Origin: a bacterium
GTDB lineage: Bacteria > Gemmatimonadota > Gemmatimonadetes > Gemmatimonadales > Gemmatimonadaceae
Assembly: GCA_027484025.1 (NCBI GenBank)
Contig: JAIXTI010000007.1
Coordinates: forward strand, 1 to 41,742
DNA: 41,742 nucleotides
Reading direction: 5' to 3'
The stretch's first letter is position 1, and each line of letters starts with the position of its first letter. Under the pieces are notes generated by a model. The model saw only the letters and a program-made list of their open reading frames with translations. It searched no databases and had not been told where the DNA came from. Shown here in pieces: positions 35,080 to 41,742 of this stretch. Made by a program: the position numbers and the translations under genes.

Positions 35080-35772
35080 CTATGCGTCACCGTCCATGAG
35101 CAAATCGCAGTATTGGAAGCGCGCGTCGCGGAGCAGCTGCTCACCGGGGCGCACCCCAATGGGCGTCCGGAAGATCGGCCCGTCGGTCACGCAGGTATGA
35201 AACTCCCCGCGCTCACCGCAGTGATCGACGCCCGGCGGCAGCGTGTCGAGCAGCGCGTGGTCATACAGGGCGCCGGCAAAGGCGGCATCGAGCTGCTGGG
35301 TGTCCACGCAGGTGAGCCGCGCCACGTAGCCGCTGTTCACGAAACGGCGCGCCAGTGCGTCGGTGGGTTCACCCCATAACGGATACACGCCGCTCCATCC
35401 ATGCTTGGCCAACAGCGCTTCGCGATACTGGCGCACATCGTCCAAGAAGAGATCCCCGAACGCCATGGAACGGGTATCGGGATATGCCGCCTCGAGTTCC
35501 GTGAGACCGCGCGCGAACGCCGCTTCGTAGTCGTCGTTCGACGACATCGCCCCCAGCGCGATCTCGTGCAAGGGTATGCCCAGCGACGCGGCCTGCGCGC
35601 GCAAGATCGAGCGGCGCACGCCATGAATGCTGATGCGATCGTACACCGTCGACACGGTGGTCACGAGGGCGCGCACTACGATCGACGGATCGGCCAGCAA
35701 TCGTTCGAGCATGAGCGTGCTGTCTTTGCCACCGCTCCAGGAGACGATGACGGAACGCGTTGGTGCAGACAT
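35080..35772 (-). CDS. DUF71 / diphthine-ammonia ligase-family PP-loop ATPase
   Basis: A 230-residue cytoplasmic ATP-pyrophosphatase of the ATP_bind_4 family. The PP-loop is SWSGGKDST (about residues 11-19), followed by IHGVRRSILRAQAASLGIPLHEI and AFGDLFLDDVRQYREALL. The C-terminal GERGEFHTCV is a family signature. In eukaryotes and archaea this fold amidates diphthine in EF2, a modification bacteria lack, so the bacterial function is unknown and probably another amidation or adenylation. The ATG at 35772 overlaps the stop of the upstream MFS gene as TGATG, giving tight translational coupling. The frame extends upstream inside the MFS gene but homology starts here. A weak hairpin overlaps its 3' end. 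Confidence 0.85.
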   Translation of the reverse strand: MSAPTRSVIVSWSGGKDSTLMLERLLADPSIVVRALVTTVSTVYDRISIHGVRRSILRAQAASLGIPLHEIALGAMSSNDDYEAAFARGLTELEAAYPDTRSMAFGDLFLDDVRQYREALLAKHGWSGVYPLWGEPTDALARRFVNSGYVARLTCVDTQQLDAAFAGALYDHALLDTLPPGVDHCGERGEFHTCVTDGPIFRTPIGVRPGEQLLRDARFQYCDLLMDGDA

Positions 35773-36938
35773 CAGCGTGATGAGACCGGTGCAGGATGAG
35801 CGAGAGGAATACGACTGGCGCCGGCCATGAGCACGAGGCTGGCGCCGATGAGGGTGCACAGGGCCCACGACAGACTGGAGGCATGCGCAATGGCGCCCAC
35901 CAGTGGCGGACCGATCATGAACCCGACGTACCCGATGGACGACGCCGACGCGATCGCCGCCGCACGGCTGACGCCGGGCACTTTGGTGGAGGCGTTGTAC
36001 AGAATGGGGACCACCGTGGCGAGCCCCATCCCCACGAACGCGAAACCAATGAGCGCGGCCATTTCATGGCGCACGAGGAGCACGACAGCCATGGCGACAG
36101 ACGCGACCAGCGCGCCGACCATCACGATGGTGCGCTCGGCAACGCGCGCACGAATCCAATCACCGGCGAAGCGCATGAGCGCCGTGGCCCCGGAGAAGCT
36201 CACGTACGCCAGCGCGGCACGTTCGGGCAACGCGCCAAGTTCCTGCTTCACGTACAGCACGCTCCAGTTGTACATCACCCCCTCCGCCATCATGCCGGAG
36301 AGAATGAGCAAGCCGATCATGAGCAGCAGCCCGCGCGGCCACGCAAAGTGCGCGTCGCCCGCCTCGGCCGGTGGATGCATGGGCAGCATGCGACGGGCCG
36401 CGATGGTGAGCCCCACGGCAACGACGGCGGCCACCGCCAACAGCTGCACCGCCGGTGCAACCGCCATTTTGAACATGATGGCCGCGGCACCGGCACCAAG
36501 CATGGCGCCCACACTGAACATGGCGTGAAAGCCGCTGAGGACCGCCCGGCCGCCCATGACCTCGAGCATCGAGCCTTCGGCGTTGATCGCGATATCGTAG
36601 AGACTTTCGCCGGCACCAATGGCGAACATCACAGGATACACCAGCCATGGCGACGGCAATCGCAGCAGCAGCGCCATGGCGAGGCAGAAGATCCACCCCG
36701 CGAACATCGTGGTGCGCTGTGCCCCGGTTCGTCCAATGATGCGGCCGGCCAGCAGCAACATGCTCACCGAGCCCGCCGTCGAGGCCAGCAGCGCCACCGC
36801 GATGCGCTGCTCGTCGAGCGCATAGCGCGCCGCCATGCTGGGCACATGCGCGCCGAAGAGGCCGGCGATGATACCCAGATGCATGAACTGCGCACGAGTT
36901 GCCCACCGGGCCCGCGCGAGAGACTCGGGGAGCGTCAT
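35772..36938 (-). CDS. MFS transporter, YbjJ-like
   Basis: A 388-residue inner-membrane carrier of the major facilitator superfamily, with about 12 hydrophobic helices. The order and phrases such as MLLLAGRIIGRTGAQRTTM (loop 2-3 motif), SGFHAMFSVGAMLGAG, EGVMYNWSVLYV and VPILYNASTKVPGVSRAAAIASASSIGYVGFMIGPPLVG match the YbjJ-type subgroup, whose substrates are poorly known. The stop overlaps the start of the PP-loop ATPase gene (TGATG), so carrier and ATPase are coexpressed. A role in moving the ATPase's substrate or product is possible but inferred only from coupling. The gene is divergent from the S9 peptidase across 144 bp. Confidence 0.88.
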   Translation of the reverse strand: MTLPESLARARWATRAQFMHLGIIAGLFGAHVPSMAARYALDEQRIAVALLASTAGSVSMLLLAGRIIGRTGAQRTTMFAGWIFCLAMALLLRLPSPWLVYPVMFAIGAGESLYDIAINAEGSMLEVMGGRAVLSGFHAMFSVGAMLGAGAAAIMFKMAVAPAVQLLAVAAVVAVGLTIAARRMLPMHPPAEAGDAHFAWPRGLLLMIGLLILSGMMAEGVMYNWSVLYVKQELGALPERAALAYVSFSGATALMRFAGDWIRARVAERTIVMVGALVASVAMAVVLLVRHEMAALIGFAFVGMGLATVVPILYNASTKVPGVSRAAAIASASSIGYVGFMIGPPLVGAIAHASSLSWALCTLIGASLVLMAGASRIPLAHPAPVSSR

Positions 36939-37082
36939 CTGCAGAAGCTAATTCCGGAAACGAAAGGTGTGCATATCCCTGCCACTTCGAGCAGGAACGC
37001 GGTCGTGGACGCAGATTCTGTGAGGGCGGCGTACCTCCATGCGTAGAGCGCCGCACGACGTCTGATCCCCCGTGAGGTCTCC

Positions 37083-39500
37083 ATGCGTTTCCCCCGCGCC
37101 GTCCGGTGTGCCGTCACCGGATTTCCGTCGCTCCTGGTGCTCCTCAGCACCCCGGCATCCGCACAGGGCCGGGCAGCCGACTACCAACGCGCCGACGCGC
37201 TGACCAAGCGCTTTCAGGGGTTAACCGCGGGCATTGCCGAAACGCCACAGTGGGTGTCCCCCACGCGCTTCTGGTATCGCGTGTCCGCCGCCGGCGGGAA
37301 CCGCTTCGTACTCGCCGACGCCAATGCGCGCAGCACCGCCCCGCTCTTCGATCACGCCAAGGTCGCGACCGCGTTGTCGCACGACACCGTGCGCTACACA
37401 CCGGTCACGCTGCCGTTTTCGACGGTGACGCTCGAGGGAGACAGCGCGTTGTCTTTCGTTGCCGAGCGGATGCATTGGCGTTGCCAGCTCCCAGCGACCG
37501 TGTGCGTCAAGGGTGGTCCCGCCCTCCCGGGCGTAAACGGTAGCCGCGGCGGGGGTGCACGCGTCCCGCATGTGCACGAGCATACGACCAACGGCTTCGA
37601 CGACGACACGCTTCCCAGCGAGGGGCCGTCACCGGAAGAAGTGGCAGCCGCCGATGAGGTGCGCACACTTTTTCAGCCGCCGGTACGCGGCCAGAGCGAT
37701 GCGCCGCGCCGCAGCCCCGACGGCAGCATGGAGGCTACGGTGCGCCAGTTCAATGTGTATACCCGTCGCGTCGGCGGCGCCGATTCCGTGTGGCAACCAC
37801 TCAGCTTCGACGGCCGTGAGTCGTCGCCCTACTCGGCGATGTCCCTTCGCTGGTCCCCCGACGGCACTCGCCTGGTCGCCTGGCGCGTTACGCCAGGCGA
37901 CCGTCGGCAGGTGAAGTATGTACTCTCGTCACCGGCAGATCAGCTCCAGCCTCGTGACACGGCGCGCTTCTACGAGAAACCCGGTGATGCACGCGATCTG
38001 CGCGAGCCGGTCATCTTCGATGTCGCGCAGCGTCGCGCCATTCTCATCGAGCACACGCACTTTCCCAATCCGTACGCCATTTCACAGCCAACGTGGCGCA
38101 ACGATTCGCGCGCGGTGTCATTCGAATACAACGAACGCGGTCACCAGCGCTTTCGCATTATCGAAGCAGACGCCAGCACCGGCGCCACGCGCGTGGTGGT
38201 CGAAGAGCAGTCGAAGACGTTCATCTACTACAACACCACGAACGACGGACTGTCGTCGGGCAAGCGGTACCGCTACGATCTCGCCGACGGACGACAAGTG
38301 ATCTGGATGTCGGAGCGCGACGGATGGAACCATTTGTATCTCGTGGACGGCACCACGGGCGCTGTGGCCACGCAGATCACCTCGGGCCCATGGGTGGTTC
38401 GTCATGTGCAGCGCGTCGATACACTGACCCGGCAAATCTGGTTCTCGGGCAATGGCCGCAACGCCGGCGAAGACCCGTATCTGCTGCACTACTACCGCGT
38501 GAACTTCGACGGCACCGGTCTCGTGGACCTCACACCGGCGGCGGGCAACCATACCGTCACCTGGTCTGATGATTTTTCCCTCTACGTGGACACGTACTCG
38601 CAGATCGACGTGCCGCCCGTGACCGAGCTGCGCCGCGCCGACGGCTCACTCGTCATGTCGCTCGAACGGGCCGACATTGCGGCGCTCACCAAGGCCGGCT
38701 GGCGCGCACCTGAGGTGTTCGTTGCCAAAGCGCGTGATGGTCTTACCGATATCTGGGGCGTCATCTTCCGCCCCAGCAACTTCGACGGGCGCAAGCGGTA
38801 TCCCGTCATCGAGAACATCTATGCGGGCCCGCAGGGATCATTTGTCCCCAAGAGCTTCGGTGTGATGAACGCGATGCGCACACTCGCGGAGCTCGGCTTC
38901 ATTGTGGTGCAGATCGACGGCATGGGCACGTCCAACCGGTCCAAAGCCTTCCACGACGTCGCCTTCCGCAATCTGGCCGATGCGGGGTTCCCCGATCGCA
39001 TCAAGTGGCATCGCGCCGTGGCCGCGAAGTATCGGTGGTACGACGACTCGCGCGTGGGCATTTACGGCACCTCAGCAGGCGGTCAGAACTCCATGGGGGC
39101 GCTGCTCTTCCACCCCGAGTTCTATGCGGCCGCATATTCGGCCGCCGGCTGTCACGACAACCGCATGGACAAGATGTGGTGGAACGAACAGTGGATGGGG
39201 TGGCCCATCGGTCCGCAGTACGCGGCCAGCTCCAACATGGAGCACGCGGGCAAGTTGCAGGGCAAACTGCTGCTGGTGGTCGGCGAATACGACACCAACG
39301 TCGACCCGGCGTCCACCATGCAGGTCGTCAACTCGCTCATCAAGGCGAACAAAACGTTCGACCTGCTGGTCATCCCCAACGCCGATCACACCAGCGGTGG
39401 ACCGTACGGTGATCGCAAGCGTAACGATTTCTTCGTGCATCACCTGCTGGGCGTCGAGCCGCCGAACAGAAACACCGAACGTGCCGCACCATCGCGCTGA
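37083..39500 (+). CDS. Secreted S9-family peptidase (dipeptidyl peptidase IV type)
   Basis: An 805-residue serine peptidase. A Sec signal ([15 protein letters not shown]) indicates export. Residues about 90-540 form the beta-propeller of DPP IV-type enzymes ([39 protein letters not shown]). The catalytic alpha/beta hydrolase domain has Ser664 in GTSAGGQ, Asp737 in [10 protein letters not shown] and His769 in NADHTSGG. A Glu-rich substrate-binding EE motif is not obvious in the propeller, so the precise DPP IV specificity is unsure. It probably trims peptides, perhaps after proline, alongside the secreted M24 aminopeptidase. GAGG precedes the ATG at 37083. It converges with the next gene, 8 bp away. 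Confidence 0.92.
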   Translation: MRFPRAVRCAVTGFPSLLVLLSTPASAQGRAADYQRADALTKRFQGLTAGIAETPQWVSPTRFWYRVSAAGGNRFVLADANARSTAPLFDHAKVATALSHDTVRYTPVTLPFSTVTLEGDSALSFVAERMHWRCQLPATVCVKGGPALPGVNGSRGGGARVPHVHEHTTNGFDDDTLPSEGPSPEEVAAADEVRTLFQPPVRGQSDAPRRSPDGSMEATVRQFNVYTRRVGGADSVWQPLSFDGRESSPYSAMSLRWSPDGTRLVAWRVTPGDRRQVKYVLSSPADQLQPRDTARFYEKPGDARDLREPVIFDVAQRRAILIEHTHFPNPYAISQPTWRNDSRAVSFEYNERGHQRFRIIEADASTGATRVVVEEQSKTFIYYNTTNDGLSSGKRYRYDLADGRQVIWMSERDGWNHLYLVDGTTGAVATQITSGPWVVRHVQRVDTLTRQIWFSGNGRNAGEDPYLLHYYRVNFDGTGLVDLTPAAGNHTVTWSDDFSLYVDTYSQIDVPPVTELRRADGSLVMSLERADIAALTKAGWRAPEVFVAKARDGLTDIWGVIFRPSNFDGRKRYPVIENIYAGPQGSFVPKSFGVMNAMRTLAELGFIVVQIDGMGTSNRSKAFHDVAFRNLADAGFPDRIKWHRAVAAKYRWYDDSRVGIYGTSAGGQNSMGALLFHPEFYAAAYSAAGCHDNRMDKMWWNEQWMGWPIGPQYAASSNMEHAGKLQGKLLLVVGEYDTNVDPASTMQVVNSLIKANKTFDLLVIPNADHTSGGPYGDRKRNDFFVHHLLGVEPPNRNTERAAPSR

Positions 39501-39508
39501 CGTGCGCG

Positions 39509-40756
39509 CTATCTCCGGCGTGCGGTGATGAGGACGGCGATCTCGTCCGGGCGGGGATTGACGAAGTCGAGCCGCACGCGACCATCTGGTTGCGTGGTCA
39601 GCGTCGCGGGGATGCTGCTGTTGGTCAGCACCCACCCTGGTGGCAGGACGACGGCGTTGGCGGGGCGCCCGAACGCGCGGTCCCACACCAACTGCTCGCC
39701 TTCCAACCGATAGCGTGCGGCATCGGTATACGTCTCCGACATGCGCAGGCGCACACTCGTCCCCTGCTGCACCGCAGGAAAGCGGAACACGACGGCTTCC
39801 GTCTGCGGGGTGACGTTCGGCACGGCGAGGGCCGCGCGGGTAATCGCGTCGCCCTTGAGTACCTCGAAGCGGAGCCGTTCCCCGGTATCGAGGTTGCGCG
39901 CCGACGGGTTGCTCACGGTGCTGCCCGCCCGCACTACGTTCACGTACGTCGAGGTGCCCGGCCGGTCCTCGGTGTAGTCGTGATACAGATCGAAGGCATG
40001 CGTTTCCGGCTGCTGCAGGAAGTACACGATTTCGCGCGTCTGCCGGGCACGTTCATCGAGACGTGACGCCAATGCGGGCGCAACGGCCGTTGCGCGTGAG
40101 CGTACTGCCGACGACGGAACCGCCCGCAACACGAGCGGCGCTTCCGCTGGCGTACCGTTCCAGAAGCTTATGGCGAGGCGTCCGTCAGCTTCCTGAATGA
40201 TCTGTGACGGATAGTTGCACGACACCAATTCGTAACCCACCGGTAGCACGACGGCGTTGCGCTTGATCCCCAGCGGACGATCGAACACGATCGTATCACC
40301 ACGTTGGAAGTAGCTCTTGGCATCTTCGTACGTTTTGTCGATGAGCACGCGTGCTTCGCCACCGCTGTCCGGTACCGGGCGCGCCAGCGTCACGCGGATG
40401 TACTGCTGCGTGCTGTCATTCACCCGCACACCGCCGGCACGCGCGACAGCACCGCCCACGACATCGAACACCAGCGGTTTGCCGGTGGCGCGGTCAAAGA
40501 CGCGCTCGTCCGTGGCAATGCTGCCGGTTCGAATGGGATTGAAGTAGTAGCGCGCGCCGGCGGTCGTCGCGGTCACGTCGTACAGAATGCGAAACTTGGC
40601 CGATCCCGGCGCCAGCAGCTCATACCGCGTATAGGCGTCGGCTTCCGTCTGCCGCGGCACCGTCGGTGAGGATTGCTGGGCATGAAGCGCCACGGCGTGC
40701 AGCAGTGAAGCAGCGCTCGCCATGGCCAGCGCGCTCGCGGTCGTGTACTTGGTCAT
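39509..40756 (-). CDS. Hypothetical secreted protein of two homologous halves
   Basis: A 415-residue exported protein (signal MTKYTTASALAMASAASLLHAVALHAQ). I do not recognise the family. Two ~160-residue halves are clearly related: residues about 135-212 contain IDKTYEDAKSYFQRGDTIV and FDRPLGIKRNAVVLPVGYEL, and residues about 336-412 contain MSETYTDAARYRLEGEQLV and WDRAFGRPANAVVLPPGWVL. The preceding parts also correspond (ARYYFNPIRTGS with the TYVNVVRAGS segment). The repeats look beta-rich. Cysteine is nearly absent (one, in the first half). The gene is alone, convergent with the S9 peptidase and divergent from a PAS gene. The role is unknown; a surface adhesin or binding protein is conceivable. 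Confidence 0.7.
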   Translation of the reverse strand: MTKYTTASALAMASAASLLHAVALHAQQSSPTVPRQTEADAYTRYELLAPGSAKFRILYDVTATTAGARYYFNPIRTGSIATDERVFDRATGKPLVFDVVGGAVARAGGVRVNDSTQQYIRVTLARPVPDSGGEARVLIDKTYEDAKSYFQRGDTIVFDRPLGIKRNAVVLPVGYELVSCNYPSQIIQEADGRLAISFWNGTPAEAPLVLRAVPSSAVRSRATAVAPALASRLDERARQTREIVYFLQQPETHAFDLYHDYTEDRPGTSTYVNVVRAGSTVSNPSARNLDTGERLRFEVLKGDAITRAALAVPNVTPQTEAVVFRFPAVQQGTSVRLRMSETYTDAARYRLEGEQLVWDRAFGRPANAVVLPPGWVLTNSSIPATLTTQPDGRVRLDFVNPRPDEIAVLITARRR

Positions 40757-40943
40757 CCGGTATCTCCTCGGTGTGCAGCCCGCCAGTGAGGCACGTCGTC
40801 CCCGAAACTACACGTGGGCGTCGCCGCTTGCGACGCGATTACGAGTCGGGGATTGCCTGACGCAGCCTGCGCCCGTCCAGCCGATACCAATATCCGGTGC
40901 GCCCGATGCCGAGCGCGACAGCTGTTCCTCTTATGCCCCCGTC

Positions 40944-41471
40944 ATGTCCGCCGCGACCCGCGCGACTCCCACCGGCATCGAACGTCCCTTCGCGCTCGAG
41001 GAGATCATCGTCTCCAAAACCGACCTCAAGGGACACATCACCTACGCCAACGACATCTTCGTGCGCGTATCCGGGTACGATGAACATGAGCTCATTGGCA
41101 AACCGCATGCGGTCATCCGACATCCGGAGATGCCGCGCGTGATCTTCAAGCTCCTCTGGGACACCGTGGAGTCCGGGCGCGAGCTATTCGCCTATGTGAA
41201 CAACCTGGCGCGCAACGGCGACCACTACTGGGTGCTGGCGCATATCACCCCGTCGTTCGATGCCACCGGACGCATCGTGGGCTACCACTCCAACCGACGG
41301 GTACCCGACGCGAGCGCGCTCGCGAAAGTGGCGCCCCTCTACGATAAGCTGCGCGCCGCCGAGCGCCGCCATACCGACCGCAAGGACGGACTGGCGGCCT
41401 CCACCGCGATGCTCGATGGCATACTCGCGACCGCCGGTATGTCATACGCCGAGTGGGTGTGGACCCTATGA
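40944..41471 (+). CDS. Aer-type PAS domain protein
   Basis: A 175-residue cytoplasmic sensor consisting of one PAS domain (about residues 16-120) and a helical tail. VSKTDLKGHITYANDIFVRVSGYDEHELIGKPHAVIRHPEMPRVIF and NLARNGDHYWVLAHITPSFDATGRIVGYHSNRR are typical of Aer PAS domains, which bind FAD and report redox or energy state. Unlike E. coli Aer there is no membrane segment or signalling domain in the same protein. Instead the stop overlaps the start of a receptor-like gene (ATGA at 41468), so sensor and signaller are probably expressed together. The start ATG at 40944 is chosen by homology; upstream in-frame sequence includes the divergent gene region. Confidence 0.88.
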   Translation: MSAATRATPTGIERPFALEEIIVSKTDLKGHITYANDIFVRVSGYDEHELIGKPHAVIRHPEMPRVIFKLLWDTVESGRELFAYVNNLARNGDHYWVLAHITPSFDATGRIVGYHSNRRVPDASALAKVAPLYDKLRAAERRHTDRKDGLAASTAMLDGILATAGMSYAEWVWTL

Positions 41472-41742
41472 CGACGACCGACATGACGACGCATGTGGGG
41501 GAATCCGACACCCTCGCCGCGGTGATAGCAGAACGCGATGCGTTGCGCAGCGAGCTGGACTCGCTGCGCCAGGGCATGGCACAGATCGTAGTTGTATGTG
41601 AGCGCGCCGCCGAAGGAGATCTCGAGCCACGCGTACTGGGCATCGATCGGCATGGTCCGCTCGGTGGGCTCGCGGCGGGCGTCAATCGCCTGCTCGATCT
41701 CACGGATGCGTTCGTGCGTGAAGCACGGGCCTCACTGCAGCA
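41468..41742 (+). CDS. Chemoreceptor-like signalling protein, N-terminal part (cut by window end)
   Basis: The first 91 residues of a gene continuing past the window. It starts with an ATG overlapping the PAS gene stop. A coiled coil (AAVIAERDALRSELDSLRQGMAQI, about residues 18-40) leads into ERAAEGDLEPRVLGI followed by NRLLDLTDAFVREARASLQ. That phrase is characteristic of the segment before the methyl-accepting domain in soluble Aer-like receptors. The signalling domain itself is outside the window, so this is inference. The upstream PAS protein would supply the sensory input. Confidence 0.7.
   Translation, partial: MTTTDMTTHVGESDTLAAVIAERDALRSELDSLRQGMAQIVVVCERAAEGDLEPRVLGIDRHGPLGGLAAGVNRLLDLTDAFVREARASLQ

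Overview
The window is dense, high-GC bacterial chromosome with tightly packed genes on both strands. Several traits together point to a Gram-negative, probably Gemmatimonadota, host. These are a SusC/SusD outer-membrane pair with a DUF4397 lipoprotein, many secreted lipoproteins and peptidases, c-type cytochromes, a heptose epimerase and glycogen genes. The phylum is inferred from gene content and codon style, not from a marker gene. I see no tRNA, rRNA, CRISPR array, phage or transposase gene. Every gene looks intact except the two cut by the window ends.

Layout. 1-1870: the 3' end of ilvD and two small exported proteins, separated by a ~215-bp imperfect palindrome. 1998-5273: a seven-heme TPR lipoprotein, divergent from fructose-1,6-bisphosphatase across only 45 bp. 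5410-9721: a chemoreceptor, a terminator, a dienelactone-hydrolase lipoprotein and a GT9 glycosyltransferase. 9822-12603: an arginine-catabolism module (Lrp/AsnC regulator divergent from arginase and ornithine aminotransferase) ending in a 16-bp-stem terminator. 12626-18102: a SusC-SusD-DUF4397 operon on the minus strand. 18206-21497: ADP-heptose epimerase followed by a polar amino-acid ABC transporter with fused binding protein and permease. 21542-24782: divergent glgA/glgC plus a small lipoprotein. 24808-25692: a class-A beta-lactamase-like protein. 25693-26207: a gene-free stretch with degenerate short repeats. 26208-27653: a nitronate monooxygenase-family enzyme. 27727-33161: a fasciclin protein divergent from an ECF sigma/anti-sigma pair (SigK/RskA type), followed by a diguanylate cyclase, a secreted M24 aminopeptidase and a GNAT acetyltransferase. 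33180-36938 (minus): a monoheme cytochrome-like protein, a small membrane protein, a DUF71-family ATPase and an MFS transporter. 37083-40756: a secreted S9 peptidase convergent with a protein built of two homologous halves. 40944-end: an Aer-type PAS protein overlapping the start of a receptor-like gene.

How the genes fit together. Arginase and OAT convert arginine to glutamate semialdehyde, with a local Lrp-type regulator. fbp, glgC and glgA are consistent with gluconeogenic carbon flow into glycogen. SusC/D, the ABC importer, the S9 and M24 peptidases and the MFS carrier suit a scavenger of peptides and oligomers. The most interesting regulatory feature is the intergenic region between the fasciclin gene and the sigma gene. 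A perfect 10-bp inverted repeat there supplies what look like the -35 elements of two outward-facing promoters with matching -10 motifs. This would be a compact sigma autoregulation/target switch, parallel to the mycobacterial SigK-RskA-MPT70/83 system.
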